A stretch of DNA of 64,000 bases from Undaria pinnatifida. Taxonomy: Eukaryota; Sar; Phaeophyceae; Laminariales; Alariaceae. Each line of letters starts with the position of its first letter. Position 1 is the stretch's first letter. Shown piece after piece: positions 11,717 through 23,500 of the stretch. The notes below the pieces were generated by a model, which saw only the letters and a list, made by a program, of their open reading frames with translations, made no database searches and was not told the DNA's origin. Location: assembly GCA_012845835.1 (NCBI GenBank), contig JABAKD010000012.1:12433695-12497694 (forward strand), in the 5' to 3' direction. The position numbers and the translations under genes are program-made.

Positions 11717-14700
11717 GGTTGTTGTTGTGGTTGCTGTTGTTGTTGTTGTTGTTGTTGTGGTTGTTGTTGTTGTTGTTGCTGTTGTTGTTGTGAGTTGCTC
11801 AAGAGTGTACCTTTTGTTTTTCGTCTACAATCGTTTTTTTGAGGAAAAATTTGGCGCCTCTCATGTTAGGGACCCGAGCAAAAAAACAGGTACACACCCT
11901 TTTACAGCTCCTCGTTGCTCGAGACCCGATAAAAAAAAAAAGGTACACCTTTTCTCGAGCTCCTCGTTGTGTTGACACCCCGAGAGAAACAAGGTACACC
12001 TTCCACCATAGCGCGACTCCTGTATCAGTCCTTCGGCGTATTTCTCCACGAGCCGTCGTGCTACCATCAAGGGTACGTAGCACCCCTTGGCCACAGTATG
12101 TATGACTGGGGCCGGGAATTATTTCAGCTCTATTTTCGCTACTGGACTTGAGCTGTCATACTATCATACTCGCACGCGTGACTCTATACCTCACGGACAG
12201 AATACTTCAGGGCAATGTTCGTTGGCGCAGCGTAGCTTTTACCATTCCATCGCGGATTCATACCAAAAATCAAAAACAGCACGAAAGCTATTTAATTTTT
12301 TTAAGGCCGCAAACGGAACAGGGGGGGGGGGGGGGGGGTCACTCTCGCCCGCGAGTGATCCCGAGCCACTGCCCTCCCCAAAAAATAAAAATAAAAGTGA
12401 CCGCCCCCTTGACCGTATTTTGTGTTTTCTTCGCAAAATTTTGTTTTCGTTGTTGCATACCCTAGTTCAGGCCATGAGAGATTCGGTCGTCGAGTTTCGC
12501 TTTTTCGTGTAATCTCTACCGTCAAGCGTCTTCTCCTTCCAGTGAAGTATACCCACCTCGATTGCACCCCATGTTTCACCAGCAGCCTCGCTCGTGCCTC
12601 CCCAAGCTCTTCCATAGCTTTCCTTAGCTTCGCCCGCTCCCCCTCCGCGTTCGCACTCTCCACGCGAAGCTGGTCCTTAAGCTCCCGGTTTTCCACAAGA
12701 AGCAGATGCATGTTTCGGTTTTCCACCCGCAATCTTCTAAGATCTTCCCTCGTTATGGTGGTCGAATCGTCATCAGCATCGCCGCTACTGCTACTAGAGT
12801 TGCGCGGTTTTCCACTCTTAGTGGAAGCGTTTTTTTTTGCTTGACGATCAGCGTGGGGTGCCTGGCTGTTTTCTTCTTCGTCATCGCGGCGGCGAGCGAG
12901 CTCGAGCTGAAGGGACTCCACCAGCTTCAGAAGCTTCCTGTCAAGGGTTTTCCCCCGCGGACGCGGTAGGCATAGATTGTTGCGGGGGCAGGAGGGGCGG
13001 GGGTGGGGGGGGGAGGGGCGTTTGGGCTTGCCCTATCCTCCTGCGCTATCACTGTTGTAAAGCTGTTACCATCATGTGGGTACGATTGTCCTCTCAAGGC
13101 GTGTGGAATCGTTTTCCTGGTACGAGTCGCAAAGTTCGCCGTGCTGCAACGACGGGTTGAGCGAAAACAGGGTATACATTGACGCAACCGAGCGGCTAAT
13201 AGTATCTAATAGCTGGGAGCCCGACGGACAGTACCTGATAGTTGTGTACGGGTTCGAAGGGTCGAAGGTGCCCGCGCCCCACCCTGGCACGGGGGGCAAG
13301 GGAGGATATTCTTGCTTTTGCTCCATATTCAACTCCGACTGCTCCGCTTTTGCCCCCGCGTTAGAACGTTTTCGTTCAGCCACCCCATTCCCATCTGCCT
13401 TCTCCCCCTCTTCTCTCTCCCCCTGCCCCCCCTTCCCTTCCCCCGCCCCTTCTTCGCCCCTCTCCCTGACAAGGTCGGACGCAAGGTGTCCACGGTCTTT
13501 CGGGGAAGCTACTCTCGAAACCCTAGGCGATCCGACGGGCACGATTTTTGGTTGTGTCGACTCAGACCCGTCCTCCTCCCCCTCCTCCCGCCCCTCTGTG
13601 TCCTCCTTCTCTCCCTCCCCCGCCTCCACCTCCGCCTCCGCCGTCCTTTCCTCCCGCTCCCGCTCCCCCCCCCTCTCCTCCTCCTCCTCCTCCCCCTCCT
13701 CCCCTTCCACCCTCTCCTCCTCCCGCCCCCCCCTCCTCCCCTCCTCCCCATCCCCCTCCTCCTCTTTCTTGATATCCCCCCCTCTGCCCTTCTCCCCTTG
13801 CCCCCCCCCTCCCACCTCCGCCTCTTCTTCCAACTTCTCCTGCCGTGAAAAGTTTCTCCCTAGCGCGGTGCCACTATCAGGCGGACTGCAGCACCGACGT
13901 TTCTCCGACAGCAACCGAGCGTGCGCTTGCTCCCTCAGGGTCTCGATCGTGTCTCGCGGCGACCCGCAGGGGTCGGCCAGGACTCCTTGGGCCAAATAGC
14001 TCAATAGCTTCCCGCGTCGCAAAACGCGCAATAGGCGGATCGGCCCGCACAAACGCGGAACGAAACGGTGGCGATTCAATTCGTCAGAAGTGTAGTTGGG
14101 AGGGGTGCCCACAGGAAGTTGATGTACCAGGTTAACCTGTCTTTGGTAAGGGCAATGAGGATGCAAGTCTAACCCCTGATACAGTAAGTGCTCTTTTTTT
14201 CCCAGCAATCGCAGCCGGTTGCAGTTGGCATTGTAAAACAAAAACCGAAGGAAAAAAACTGTAATAGAATGCCCAGTGAAAAGGTGGGTAGTGCTATAAT
14301 GGAGCTTAGTCAAAATCACGCAAGCTAACGTGAGTAAATACTCACAGCTGACGCAGTTAGAATAATTTGATGAAAGTACCAGGCGTACCGAGTAGTCGTC
14401 GTGGTATTATTCACGAGCACGCGTTAAACTACCCGCTTGGAAAAACCGGCACGTTAATGTCTTGGGCTATACGTGGCAGTTGTACAGTGGCAGTGCGTGA
14501 TTGAAAAACTGCGGCCTAGATTATTGACTCAGGCTATTGCGATGGGCGCAAGCAAAAAACATGAAGGGAGGGGAGGGGGGGATCGGAGAAAATATATCCG
14601 GAGACTATACAAATCCCTGTCACTATCTCAGTAGCGCACGCCACCGATGACAGGTAGCAGAGGTGCTCGGTCACCATTTTACCCTGCACTATACCAGCCT

Positions 14701-17700
14701 GCACGGGAATCAAGCTTAAGGACCGTTTCGTATTCCATACTGTAGTACGTCAAAAGTCCCCGTACTTCCCTCCATATTGGTACATATTAATACCGTACGA
14801 GCATGGGACACTTCATACCTGGGGGTCGCTGTTGAGCCGGTCGGACTTGAGCAGCCGCGCGTTACCCGGAGGCAAGCGACCGTGCCCAATCTCTGCCGCT
14901 CTTGGCTTTACACTTGTATCATTGTCCTCCTCCTCTCCTACCGCCGTACCCGCTGCGAATCGTCGCTTCGGGGCTCTCCTCGACCTCGCCGGAGCGGTAA
15001 CCGGGCGCGATGCAGATCCCCACCCCGCCCCTCCCCCGTCCATGCTTTTCCACGCCTTTTCTTTTTGCTGCTCCTCGAAAAAGAGAGAAGATAGATCGCG
15101 GTCTAGTTGTACTATTTCTTCCCCGTCGAGCTCTTGCAGGCGAAGGCAACATCGGAGGACGCGGTGCTTATAGCCGCGACTTCTAGCACACGGGTTACCG
15201 TCCAGAGCAAGCTCCCTTAGCCCTGCTAAGCTTCTGCGACCCGAGAAACGACAGCACGCGGCGGAGATGTCGAGCGGGAAATCGATTCAAGCTCCTGTCG
15301 GTTACATAAGGCTTACTCCCTTTGAACCTACGCAGCCACTTCAAGCTGCCGCAAGCCTGCTAAGCTTTTTACTAACCGACAATAAGTAACAATACGCGTC
15401 GGGTATACTGTGGCCGATTGACTCAAGCTCTCTGTTGGTTGTGTAGCGCTACCCACGAGTTTACGAAAGTCAACTTCAAGCTCCCTTTTAGCCTAATAAA
15501 AGTTTTTGCAAAACCGAGGACATGTATGGCGTACGCCTGGTCTAAAATGGGCGATCGGCTCAAGCTGTGGTGGGTTTTGTCACCCGACTGTGCTCGCGCT
15601 CGGAGCTGCGCTGCGATAGGTGGTTGTACATTTTGAGCCAACCCCTTACGCCTGCTAAGCTTCTGCGTACACCCAGAAGTAATAGCACGCGTCGGGGGGT
15701 CGTGTGAGCGGGGAAAATTAGTCCCGTAGATCTGCAACACATATTCCGCACTAATTCTTAAGTCGTTTTTTTTCACCCAAGAGTGCTTATTGCACATTCT
15801 GAAGAGGAAAACGCTAATGTATCCCGGCGCTTACTTTTTGCTTGCGTTCTCACAGAACTGCAATTAAATGGTTTCTCCCCCCGGGAATGTAGACCCAGCG
15901 GCTAACGTCGTTACGCCCGCCGGAGAAAATCTAGACGAGCACGCATCTAAAAGCATGTTATTTTGGCAAGCGGGGCTCACCCGCTGCCTTACGGCCTTTG
16001 CGACGTATTGTATACGTTGGAGTTGTTTCTGTCTTCGAGGTGAGCACCTATTAATGCCTGATAATCCCTTAAACGTACCGACGTCTGTGCCAATACCGAC
16101 GAAAGTTGGGATGGACGCGTGCCATGATATAGCTGCACACTACTAGTAGTTTTTTTTTGGGCTAAAACATTTTCTGAATGATAAGGCTCCATGACGCGTG
16201 CTACGAAAGAGGTGCACCACTGTTTTTTCTTAATACTACCCCTCACTTTTGGGAGGTTAAAAAAACAACAAAACACGTGTCCTTCTTGACCCGAAAAAAA
16301 AACTGATTTAGAAAAAAATAAAACCGCTTTGATCTCGGATGAAAAAACCAAAAAAATCCCATGGCCTGGGTGTACAACGAAAAAATGGTGCGAAAAAAAT
16401 GACAAATTTCCGACGGTTTCGGGTTAAGGAGCCCCGTTATTCCAGAAAACATTTCACACGAAAAGTTCAACCTCTCTACCGTAGCAAAAACTCGTCGGAA
16501 TGTCATCCTTATATCTGGGGATATCAATTGTTCGTAAAGTGTATGCCGAAGCCACGACTTTGTTCACTGGGCGACGCTTTCATTTTAAACAACTTTACTC
16601 AAAACCAGTTTTGAGGGCAGGTATTGAGGGGAGGTATTGAAAAAGAACTGGTGCGCCTTCACCGTAGTAATGTGTTGATATTGCGCTCCCCGTGTCAGGA
16701 GCCCAGAAAATTCTTAGAATCTGCTGCACACCTAGAGTGGGATGACTCCATATCTCACCTCAGACCTGGCTTAAAAAAAACATGAAAAAAACAACACCAT
16801 TGACAACCCTCAAGGCTTAGGTATAAAGTATTATATTGTAAGATAAGCGTGATGTGGTTGCTCGGTTGGGAAGCCCCATCGGTAAGATTTTTTGTTGTTT
16901 CGTTGATTCATTAAATATATAAAAAAACACGTGTTTTGGCCAAACCCCCCTGCTCATATCCGTTCGTGGCATGCGCATATCCATTCGTAGCTTTTGTCAG
17001 TACTATTATGCTGACCCTGTATCATGCATTTCACCCCCGAAGAACTATCTGATTTACACGTTTTAGACTCCCTGTCTTTGAAGGAGCCGCAAACATTGCA
17101 TAAATCAGACAGATCATGATCTAGATCATGAGGATTAAATAGATCATATAGATCATACTGATCATATCGATCACACGCATCATATAGATCATATCGATCA
17201 TGTAGATCACATAGATTATACATCTGTTGTTGTGATATGTTGTGCAGGATCTGTGTGGTACAGATCCAACGAAGGAACCACGTGCTAGATCAATCAGACA
17301 CCCGGCTCTTTCTCGATAACGCGATCTATAGACCGTGCAGACCACATCGACCACAGATCTATCTTCCCTGCAAGGTATGCGGTATATATCACATACCGGT
17401 ATAGGGATCTGATCTGTCCGACGTGAGCAGCATATCCACCGCGGTAGCGGACTTCACCTTGGGAAGTGCCCCTATGGCAAGGGTTCGTAGACAAAGTTAA
17501 AGTCGGCCCTCAGCAGGCATGAGGCAGAACCAACCGCCCCGTCCTCGAACTCACACCGAGTGTATCCATTTACTACAGTAAACATTTACTAACCGCTAAC
17601 TCCAAGTAGTTTGGCCACAAAAGCCTGTGTAATAGTTCTGAAATAGGTTATTAATAGCCTATAGCTCCATCCCTCACAGCATACCCCTCTCAAACGCGAA

Positions 17701-19895
17701 CGTAACGCCTTTCCATACAATTTTCATTAGGTTAGACGCCCTCCAATGTGCACCGTGACCTTCAGCGTCGATCGCTCGTATTCTAAGAGTTTTCTGAGCT
17801 CCTGACATGAGGAGCTCGATGTTTCACCCGAGCCACGACTTCGAAGGCATTCGCTCGCGCAACCCGACCGACATTTCTATCGGCTAGTCCTAAAACGAGC
17901 ATGCTCGAAAAATTATTATCCTAACCGAGAGTTCCACACTTGAGGAGCTCAACCGCACTATAGAGGTCAGAAAAACACGCTTGACCAGACAAATTCAACC
18001 CCTACCGCACCATAGAGGGATGGCTCATTATTACGTTTGCGTTCCGAACATCGTGCAGCACGGGCTTCGACGTCGATCGCCCATACAACAAACCCATAAA
18101 AAATAAGAACCAAAGTAGACCGTCAAGGAAACCTATGCATGAAGCCTTTGTTTAATACAGCGAAGGGGTTCCCAATAGTTCCTGTTCAATAGTGCCACTG
18201 CTCTCTATAGTGCCGGTTGAATAGTGCCACTGCTCCCGATAGCGTCGGTTGAACAGTCCCACTGCTCCCAATCGTGCCTGTGAAATCGCTTGACACGACT
18301 GGAAGTCTACCTACAGAAACCGTATTCCCGACGACACAGTGCCGGTTCCGTGAATAGTGCCGGTGTATTGGACTTGCACATACCGGTACCGTTTAGAGTC
18401 CCCCGCTGCATTGGCGTGCAAGACGTGGTGCGTGGTGAAAGCAGCTCACCTTAGCGGCTCGAGAGCGGCGGTGAGATCGGGAACAATATTCCTGAACAAG
18501 CACAGCGTCTGGAGTTTCGGGAACGCCGTGAACCCCGTTGTAGAGGCAATGAGGTTGTTCGAGAGGTATAACCTCCGCAGGCTCGGGCAAGCCAGACCGT
18601 ACAGCGAGGTTATGGCGTTGAAGTTCAAGTTGAGCTCGACGAGATTGACCAGGTCACGAAAGCTACCCAGATCTCGAAGGGAGTTGTTGGAGAGAGAGAG
18701 GACCTGCGGGTGGGGGTGGGTCGATTTTCATTAGCTGCTCGTCTCGTGTGTAGTTACATACACGAATAAGACATGGCCTGACAGCAACGTCAGGCTCACT
18801 TTTTGGGGGACGCCTATTAATAGAATTTTAGAATGACAACTCGTGCTCAGCGGCGAGCGCTAGATGATATATTAGCCCGTGCTCAATGTTGCCAAATGTT
18901 GCTCAAGTTTGTTTGTTTTCTTGTGTTGCGGGCTCATGCGTCCCATTGTTAGCTGTTGCAAATTCTAGACGGAGGGATGCCTTTGAGTAGCGAATTCGTC
19001 AAAGAGCGCGTGATCGGAGGATTCATCACCAGTTTGCCTCGAACAGGAAGGAGCTTTCAGCACCTTACATACAAATTTTGTTGCTTCTGTGGCGTGATTT
19101 ACTGGCTTACGTGGTCAAATAGTCGTCATTCAGAAAGTGTCTTGGTAAAAAATCGCCACCTCCATCGTAGCACGCGTCCCCTTTTCGATCGTACTCGACG
19201 TGTGCTTCCGCCGTGCCCCTTAGGATTGCCGGCTTTAGCACTGGTCATATGGGCACGAACAGGCCAGCCAGTGGGTACTGCCGGCCATCTCTTAAGAAAG
19301 AGCCCCACGCTACCGGCCCTCTCTCATAAGAAAGAGCCCCACAAGAATTAAGCCTGACCTTAGACAATACGGGGAGACAAGCAACTCGACAGTGATTGTT
19401 GTGCCGAAGATACTGTTAGACACACCCTTTCTCCACCAATATATCTAGCTTAAAGCCATTGCTGCCTCTGTTTATTATCAGAGGGCGGTGCTGTAATCGA
19501 CATTCGGCGACGGATCTCGTCTCTCGTACATACAACATACTAGTGCTCCCTGCACAGCAATGCACGATCCAGCAAGCCGGCATCATTGTCGATACCACAC
19601 GCATGATATCTATTCCTCACGTATGGCATAATTATATATTGTGCGGCACTGTCTGCCGCAGTACACGGCAGTTCGGCATCATCCACAACCACATCAACAA
19701 CGTCGAGCACATGCTCACCGTAAGGCTTCGAAGCCCGATCGCACACGCAAGGTCGAACGATCTCAGCTGCATCCCCCTCATGATCAGCTGCCGAACACCC
19801 TCGAGACGGTTCTCCCCCGTCACATCAAGCACCGCCAACTCGTCGATGACAGCAACAGCAGCAGGAGGACTAGTCCTCGATATCCTTGTCGCCAT
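7066..19895 (-). CDS. SDS22-like leucine-rich-repeat / coiled-coil protein, six exons
   Basis: Minus-strand exons: E1 19895-19719 (ATG at 19895), E2 18703-18450, E3 15233-14819, E4 about 14175-13235, E5 12937-12557, E6 8791-7066 (stop). All junctions are GT-AG and every phase fits (0,2,0,2,2), giving about 1,297 aa. E1 ends ..GLRSLT and E2 begins VLSLSNNSL, restoring an LRR across the intron. E2 has four SDS22-type ~22-residue repeats; E2 ends ..LEPL(R) and E3 continues SLAGLRELALDGNPC, then an LRRcap-like motif (YKHRVLR..LQELDGEEI). E4 is Glu/Gly/Arg-rich and acidic. E5 has a heptad-like coiled coil (LRRLRVENRNM..ENRELKDQL). E6 is Ser-rich, with a duplicated HRD(L/I)AS(V/S)RD motif and a ~35-residue poly-Glu tract. 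LRR/LRRcap plus coiled coil is typical of cytoskeletal, ciliary or centrosomal scaffolds; that role is inferred. E1-E3 are secure. The E4 start (14175 or 14136) and the E5-E6 join rest on phase and splice sites only; E6 could be a separate gene starting at 8910. Confidence 0.75.
7180..7378. repeat. (TCC)n trinucleotide tract inside exon 6
   Basis: About 200 bp of near-perfect CTC/TCC triplets on the plus strand. On the gene strand it encodes the poly-Glu (with some Asp) run of the LRR protein. The other two frames give poly-Leu and poly-Arg shadows that are not genes. Confidence 0.9.
8911..10640. repeat. Intron 5 of the LRR gene: dispersed repeats
   Basis: Between E6 and E5. It contains a poly-G/CACTCGCGCGAGTG element (about 9205-9320), a GAGCTC element copy (9480-9660), and 'cccaaccaaca / ctccc' repeat modules near 10.3-10.6 kb. 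No exon was found on either strand. Confidence 0.5.
10655..11265. repeat. CAT/CAA trinucleotide array, ~610 bp
   Basis: Uninterrupted triplets of ATC and AAC in irregular 3-9 bp patterns (ATCAAC, ATCATCAAC). It lies in intron 5 of the LRR gene. All three plus frames and their complements stay open because no stop is possible, which explains the His/Gln, Met/Leu and Asp/Val phantom proteins here. Confidence 0.95.
11628..11792. repeat. (TTG)n trinucleotide array
   Basis: About 165 bp of TTG triplets with a few TGG and TGC changes, also in intron 5. It translates as poly-Val, poly-Cys or poly-Gln depending on frame; none is a gene. Confidence 0.95.
15200..15672 (-). repeat. Tandem copies of the exon 3 acceptor edge
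   Basis: The sequence at the start of LRR exon 3 (plus-strand CCTGCTAAGCTTCTGCG at 15221) recurs as CCTGCTAAGCTTTTTAC (15354), CCTAATAAAAGTTTTTGC (15496) and CCTGCTAAGCTTCTGCGT (15651), spaced about 135-155 bp, each followed by related intron sequence. Only the first copy keeps an open LRR frame; the rest are decayed and lie in intron 2. Confidence 0.7.
16150..18170. repeat. Intron 2 of the LRR gene: dispersed and simple repeats
   Basis: Holds copies of the 'tgaatgacggggctcc' module (16160-16200, 16420-16450), a GAGCTC-element copy (17770-17960), and a GATCATAT tandem tract at 17105-17222. No exon was found between 15234 and 18449. Confidence 0.5.
17105..17222. repeat. GATCATATA/C tandem tract
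   Basis: About 12 units of 9-10 bp built on the palindrome GATC (gatcatatagatcat, gatcatatcgatcac). Every unit carries a GATC site. Confidence 0.85.
18174..18287. repeat. 32-bp tandem repeat, ~3.5 copies
   Basis: Units start near 18175, 18207, 18239 and 18271 with the order ATAGTGCC, GGTTGAATAGTGCCACTGCTCCC. A stray half unit lies at 18345-18372. In intron 2 of the LRR gene, about 160 bp from exon 2. Confidence 0.85.
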
Positions 19896-20524
19896 GATTG
19901 CTGCCTTCTTGCTCAACAAACGCTACGATACAAGGAGTAGTAATGCGTCGTTTGAAGAAATTCCGGAAAAGCACGGGGGGTTGGTCTATGACTGACGGTA
20001 CCTCTCTCTCTATGCCCCTAGTAGGCTGACAGGCTCTTGCAGAGCACCGGTGACGTGGTGGCTGGAGCAGGAGGGGCCCGGAGCGCGGGGCTAGAGCAAG
20101 CTCGACGATTGCGACGACGACACGACGACGCTCGCCTGATGAAACGGAAAATATCGTCCGGCTCCGCCAATCACCTGTTCAGAAATCCTGTTATTGCGCC
20201 GCATTTGCATCGTTTGAAATTTGAAGTATTGGTTCGCCGCACGAGCACCGGAGATTACTGTAGGGAAACAGTGTCTCCCTCTTGTTGTCTCTACTAGGCC
20301 GACAGGCGCATGCAGCAAAAAAGCCCAGAGAGCAGGATCAGAAGGAGCCTGGAGCGAGCAATGAAGCAGCCGGTCACGACGCTCGACGGATGAAGCGGAC
20401 ACGCGGACAACCCCCCTCAGATTTTTCCGCCAACCATCATTTACGAAACCCCGTAATTGCGCCGCTTTTCCCCCTCCTCCTCCTCCCCCTTCTAAAGCAG
20501 TCGACAGCCGATAGCCGACAGGCC
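19896..20524. promoter_or_regulatory. Divergent promoter region of the LRR and PIG-F genes, internally duplicated
   Basis: The LRR start codon (19895, minus) and the chosen PIG-F start codon (20525, plus) lie head to head about 630 bp apart. Within this, about 20008-20225 and 20287-20490 are diverged direct copies: both run from 'tctct..tag(g)c(t/c)gacaggc' through 'gacg..gctcg.c.gatgaa.cgga' to 'gtaattgcgccgc'. No TATA box is evident. Regulatory function is inferred from position; the duplication is seen. Confidence 0.5.
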
Positions 20525-23500
20525 ATGTCTCCTGCTCCGGGATCCCAGTTTTTTATGGCTCTGGAGCTTGGGCTCGCTTGGGCGGGGTTCTTGCCCCTTC
20601 TTCCGCTGCTAACTGCGTGAGTAATGCTCCACGCTGGCTCGTAGTATGGTCCATCAAACATTGGACTGTCGAATTGTTGTCACCTTTTAGTCAGTCTAGA
20701 CTCTTGGCCGTGGTCATGCTATCGTATAATCGCACCAAAACGAACACACACGCGTACAAGTCGCTGCTGTTGCTTCTGCTTTGCTCTGTGCTCTGTGAGG
20801 TACCTTACGAGTCCGTTGCTACTCTTGTTGCTACTATTGCGTGCATCGATTCTACATCCGCCCCTAAAAAATGGACAAGGGATGTCCAGTCTGAGCGGTC
20901 AGCTTCGCACAGACGGCCGCCTTTTCCGGTGCTCGCGAAGCGACGTGCGAAACAAGCCCCCCAGCACGTACGCAGTGACAGCAGCACAGCAAGCCAAGAA
21001 CAAACGTTGTATCACTTATGGTCTCTCCAGTCATGCATACATAGGAATCACAGCACAGCAACGCGGCAGCGCAGGACAGCAGCACACCAGGCGAAGAGCG
21101 AACGTCACTGATGGCCTTCCTGTCAGTCATAGCTGGCGTTTGGTCGGCGGCTGATGCTATTATGTATACCACTCAATTGACTCAATACCAGTATACCTGG
21201 GTAGGTGTCACGTACGAGTATCTAATCCACGCACATCCCGACGTAAACAGCAACACCAACGTCGTCGACATATTTACATGTCATTCCGTTTTGTAAATTC
21301 AGACATGTAGCTGCCGGCAGCAAGCGATAACTCCTCGGTTACTGCTCGTATCGTACTTTGCCGCACTGCGCTTCTCACACAGGCCGCGTCGGGATAACGG
21401 CGAAGAAGCGCCGTCGACATTCCTAAGGCTGGCTTGTGCGGCGGCAGCCACGACGGGTGCCGTAGCGGCTGCTTCTGTCCTTAGGGCAAGGGCAAGGAGT
21501 TCCAACAGCGGCGGCGGTGGAGGTCGACGCAGCGAGGGTGCGATCATCGTAAGTCTATGGTGACGCGCAGGGATGGGTAAACCCCCGTAGCAACCACACT
21601 GTCCGCGAGGCTTTCTCTGTCCGATGAAACCCTTGTTCATAGCTGCTATTTACAATAGATAGGTGTGATGAACGAACCCGCTCGAGCGTTGCCTGGGCAA
21701 GATAACCCGGGAGCTTTTTTTGCATAACAGAGCTACACCCTACAGCCTACAGCAATACGGTATAGTAGCCGCGGACTGCTGTGATCGATTCCATGAAACT
21801 CACTGATTAACGATTGATCGATTGGTTCCCATGCGTCAAAATAGCACACACCCCCCACAACAGCACACCCGGTGATAACATTTTTACATGTCGAAATATT
21901 ATCACGGGGTGTGCTTTCTTCCGTGTTGTACGGTAGATACCATACCAGGTACTGGGGCGTAGTAGATTTGAAATGTCGTTCTAACTCTAAGCGGTTCAGA
22001 ACTGCAGCCTCATATTTTGGGACAAACCACTTGTAATTTGAGTGGGGTATTTTTTGCAGTAGTAATATGGTTAATCTAATGAAGTGTGTGTTGTGTGGCC
22101 AACCGACTGGTCGCAGGTTCGAATGGTGGCGAGGGGCATCGCCGGACTCTTGGTGGGGACGATCGCTATCCACGCCACGTCGGTTGTCCTGGGCGCTCCT
22201 GTATTAAGGTGACATCCGGCAGTACGCTGGGTTTTCGAAATTCGCGTGACATGTCGCTCGACACATGCCACTTGTTCTATGCCGCAACGCATTGCAAAGG
22301 CAACAACTGTTCACGTTTTGATGCGGTGGCCGTCGCTTGCTGCACCCCCCCTCCCCTCACTCTCTATATATGATCATTATGTAACGGCTATGCATGCAAT
22401 GAGTACACACACAGACGGCCAAACAGGAAGGATTATAGATAGGCAGACAAGAGTGTGCTATATGGAAGAAAAAAAATGAGCACCCAAATGTTGGAGGTGT
22501 CTGCACGTTGTAGTTGGAACGGCGCTGCGTCTCCGAAGGAATGCGTGGTCAACGATCCAATAACTAAGACAAGCAATAAATCAGTACGCGCCCCCCTCCC
22601 CCATTCCCTCCCCTAGGAAGTTTCCCGAGACGTTCGCCTTTTCCGTGCTGATGGCGGCGCTGACCTCCCTGCCGGTGTCGGTCTCCAGCCCTCAGCCATT
22701 GCAGGCTTGCGCTGGTTTTCTGCGAAGAACGAGGTGAACATGTCAGAACGGCGCGGTAGCAGCGGCAGCGAACGCGCTTGGAGAGGATATTCTCGGACAT
22801 ATTTTCAGTCGTAGCGCTGCGTTTTCGGCGGGTAGGTTGTACCTGGCACGTCGAGGCTATCCCCCATGAACGATGGAGCGACGCATGTTGCTACTAGTAC
22901 GGTAGCGGTGCACCGACATTCTTCTGAGACTCCGCGCCTAAAGACCTTGATACCTCACGCAAGCACAAAAATTGAGCAAAAATGAAAGAGCAACCCGATG
23001 AAAAATCCCTTGGCTTAGGTATGCAACGAAAAATATTGCTAAACAAGGATGGTACTCGGACGATTACGTGGCAAGGAACCCCGTCACGTCACTTTAGAAG
23101 TTTAATTAGTCGAAGAGTGCTATCACGCATCTTATGAGGTATCTACGAATTTATTGGCTTGCGCTTGCGCTGGGTTTTTTTCTCGAAGAACGAGGTGAAC
23201 GTATCAGAACTGTGCAGTACATAGCAGCGGCAGTGCGAACGCGCTTGGATCCGATATTATCGGTTTTCCAGTCGTAGCGCGGCCTTGTTCGGTGGGGTAG
23301 GTGGTACGGGCGATAGGATTTGCGCTGGTATTCTTCGAAGAACGATGTGGACATGTCAGAACGGCTCAGTACGTGGGAGCGATAACGCGAACGCGCTTGG
23401 AAGCGACATTCTTTGGATTACGGGAATAGTGGTTGCGGAATGACGATTGCAGGAAGCGTTATCCCGCCCGCCGTCATTCCTCCCCCGTATGATGGAGCTC

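Noticed and set aside
11451-11975. 174-aa poly-Val ORF
   Set aside because: It is a translation of the TTG array in LRR intron 5.
22100-22140. Possible tRNA/SINE B box (GCAGGTTCGAAT)
   Set aside because: It is the acceptor and first codons of PIG-F exon 3; phase and protein match explain it, and there is no A box or cloverleaf.
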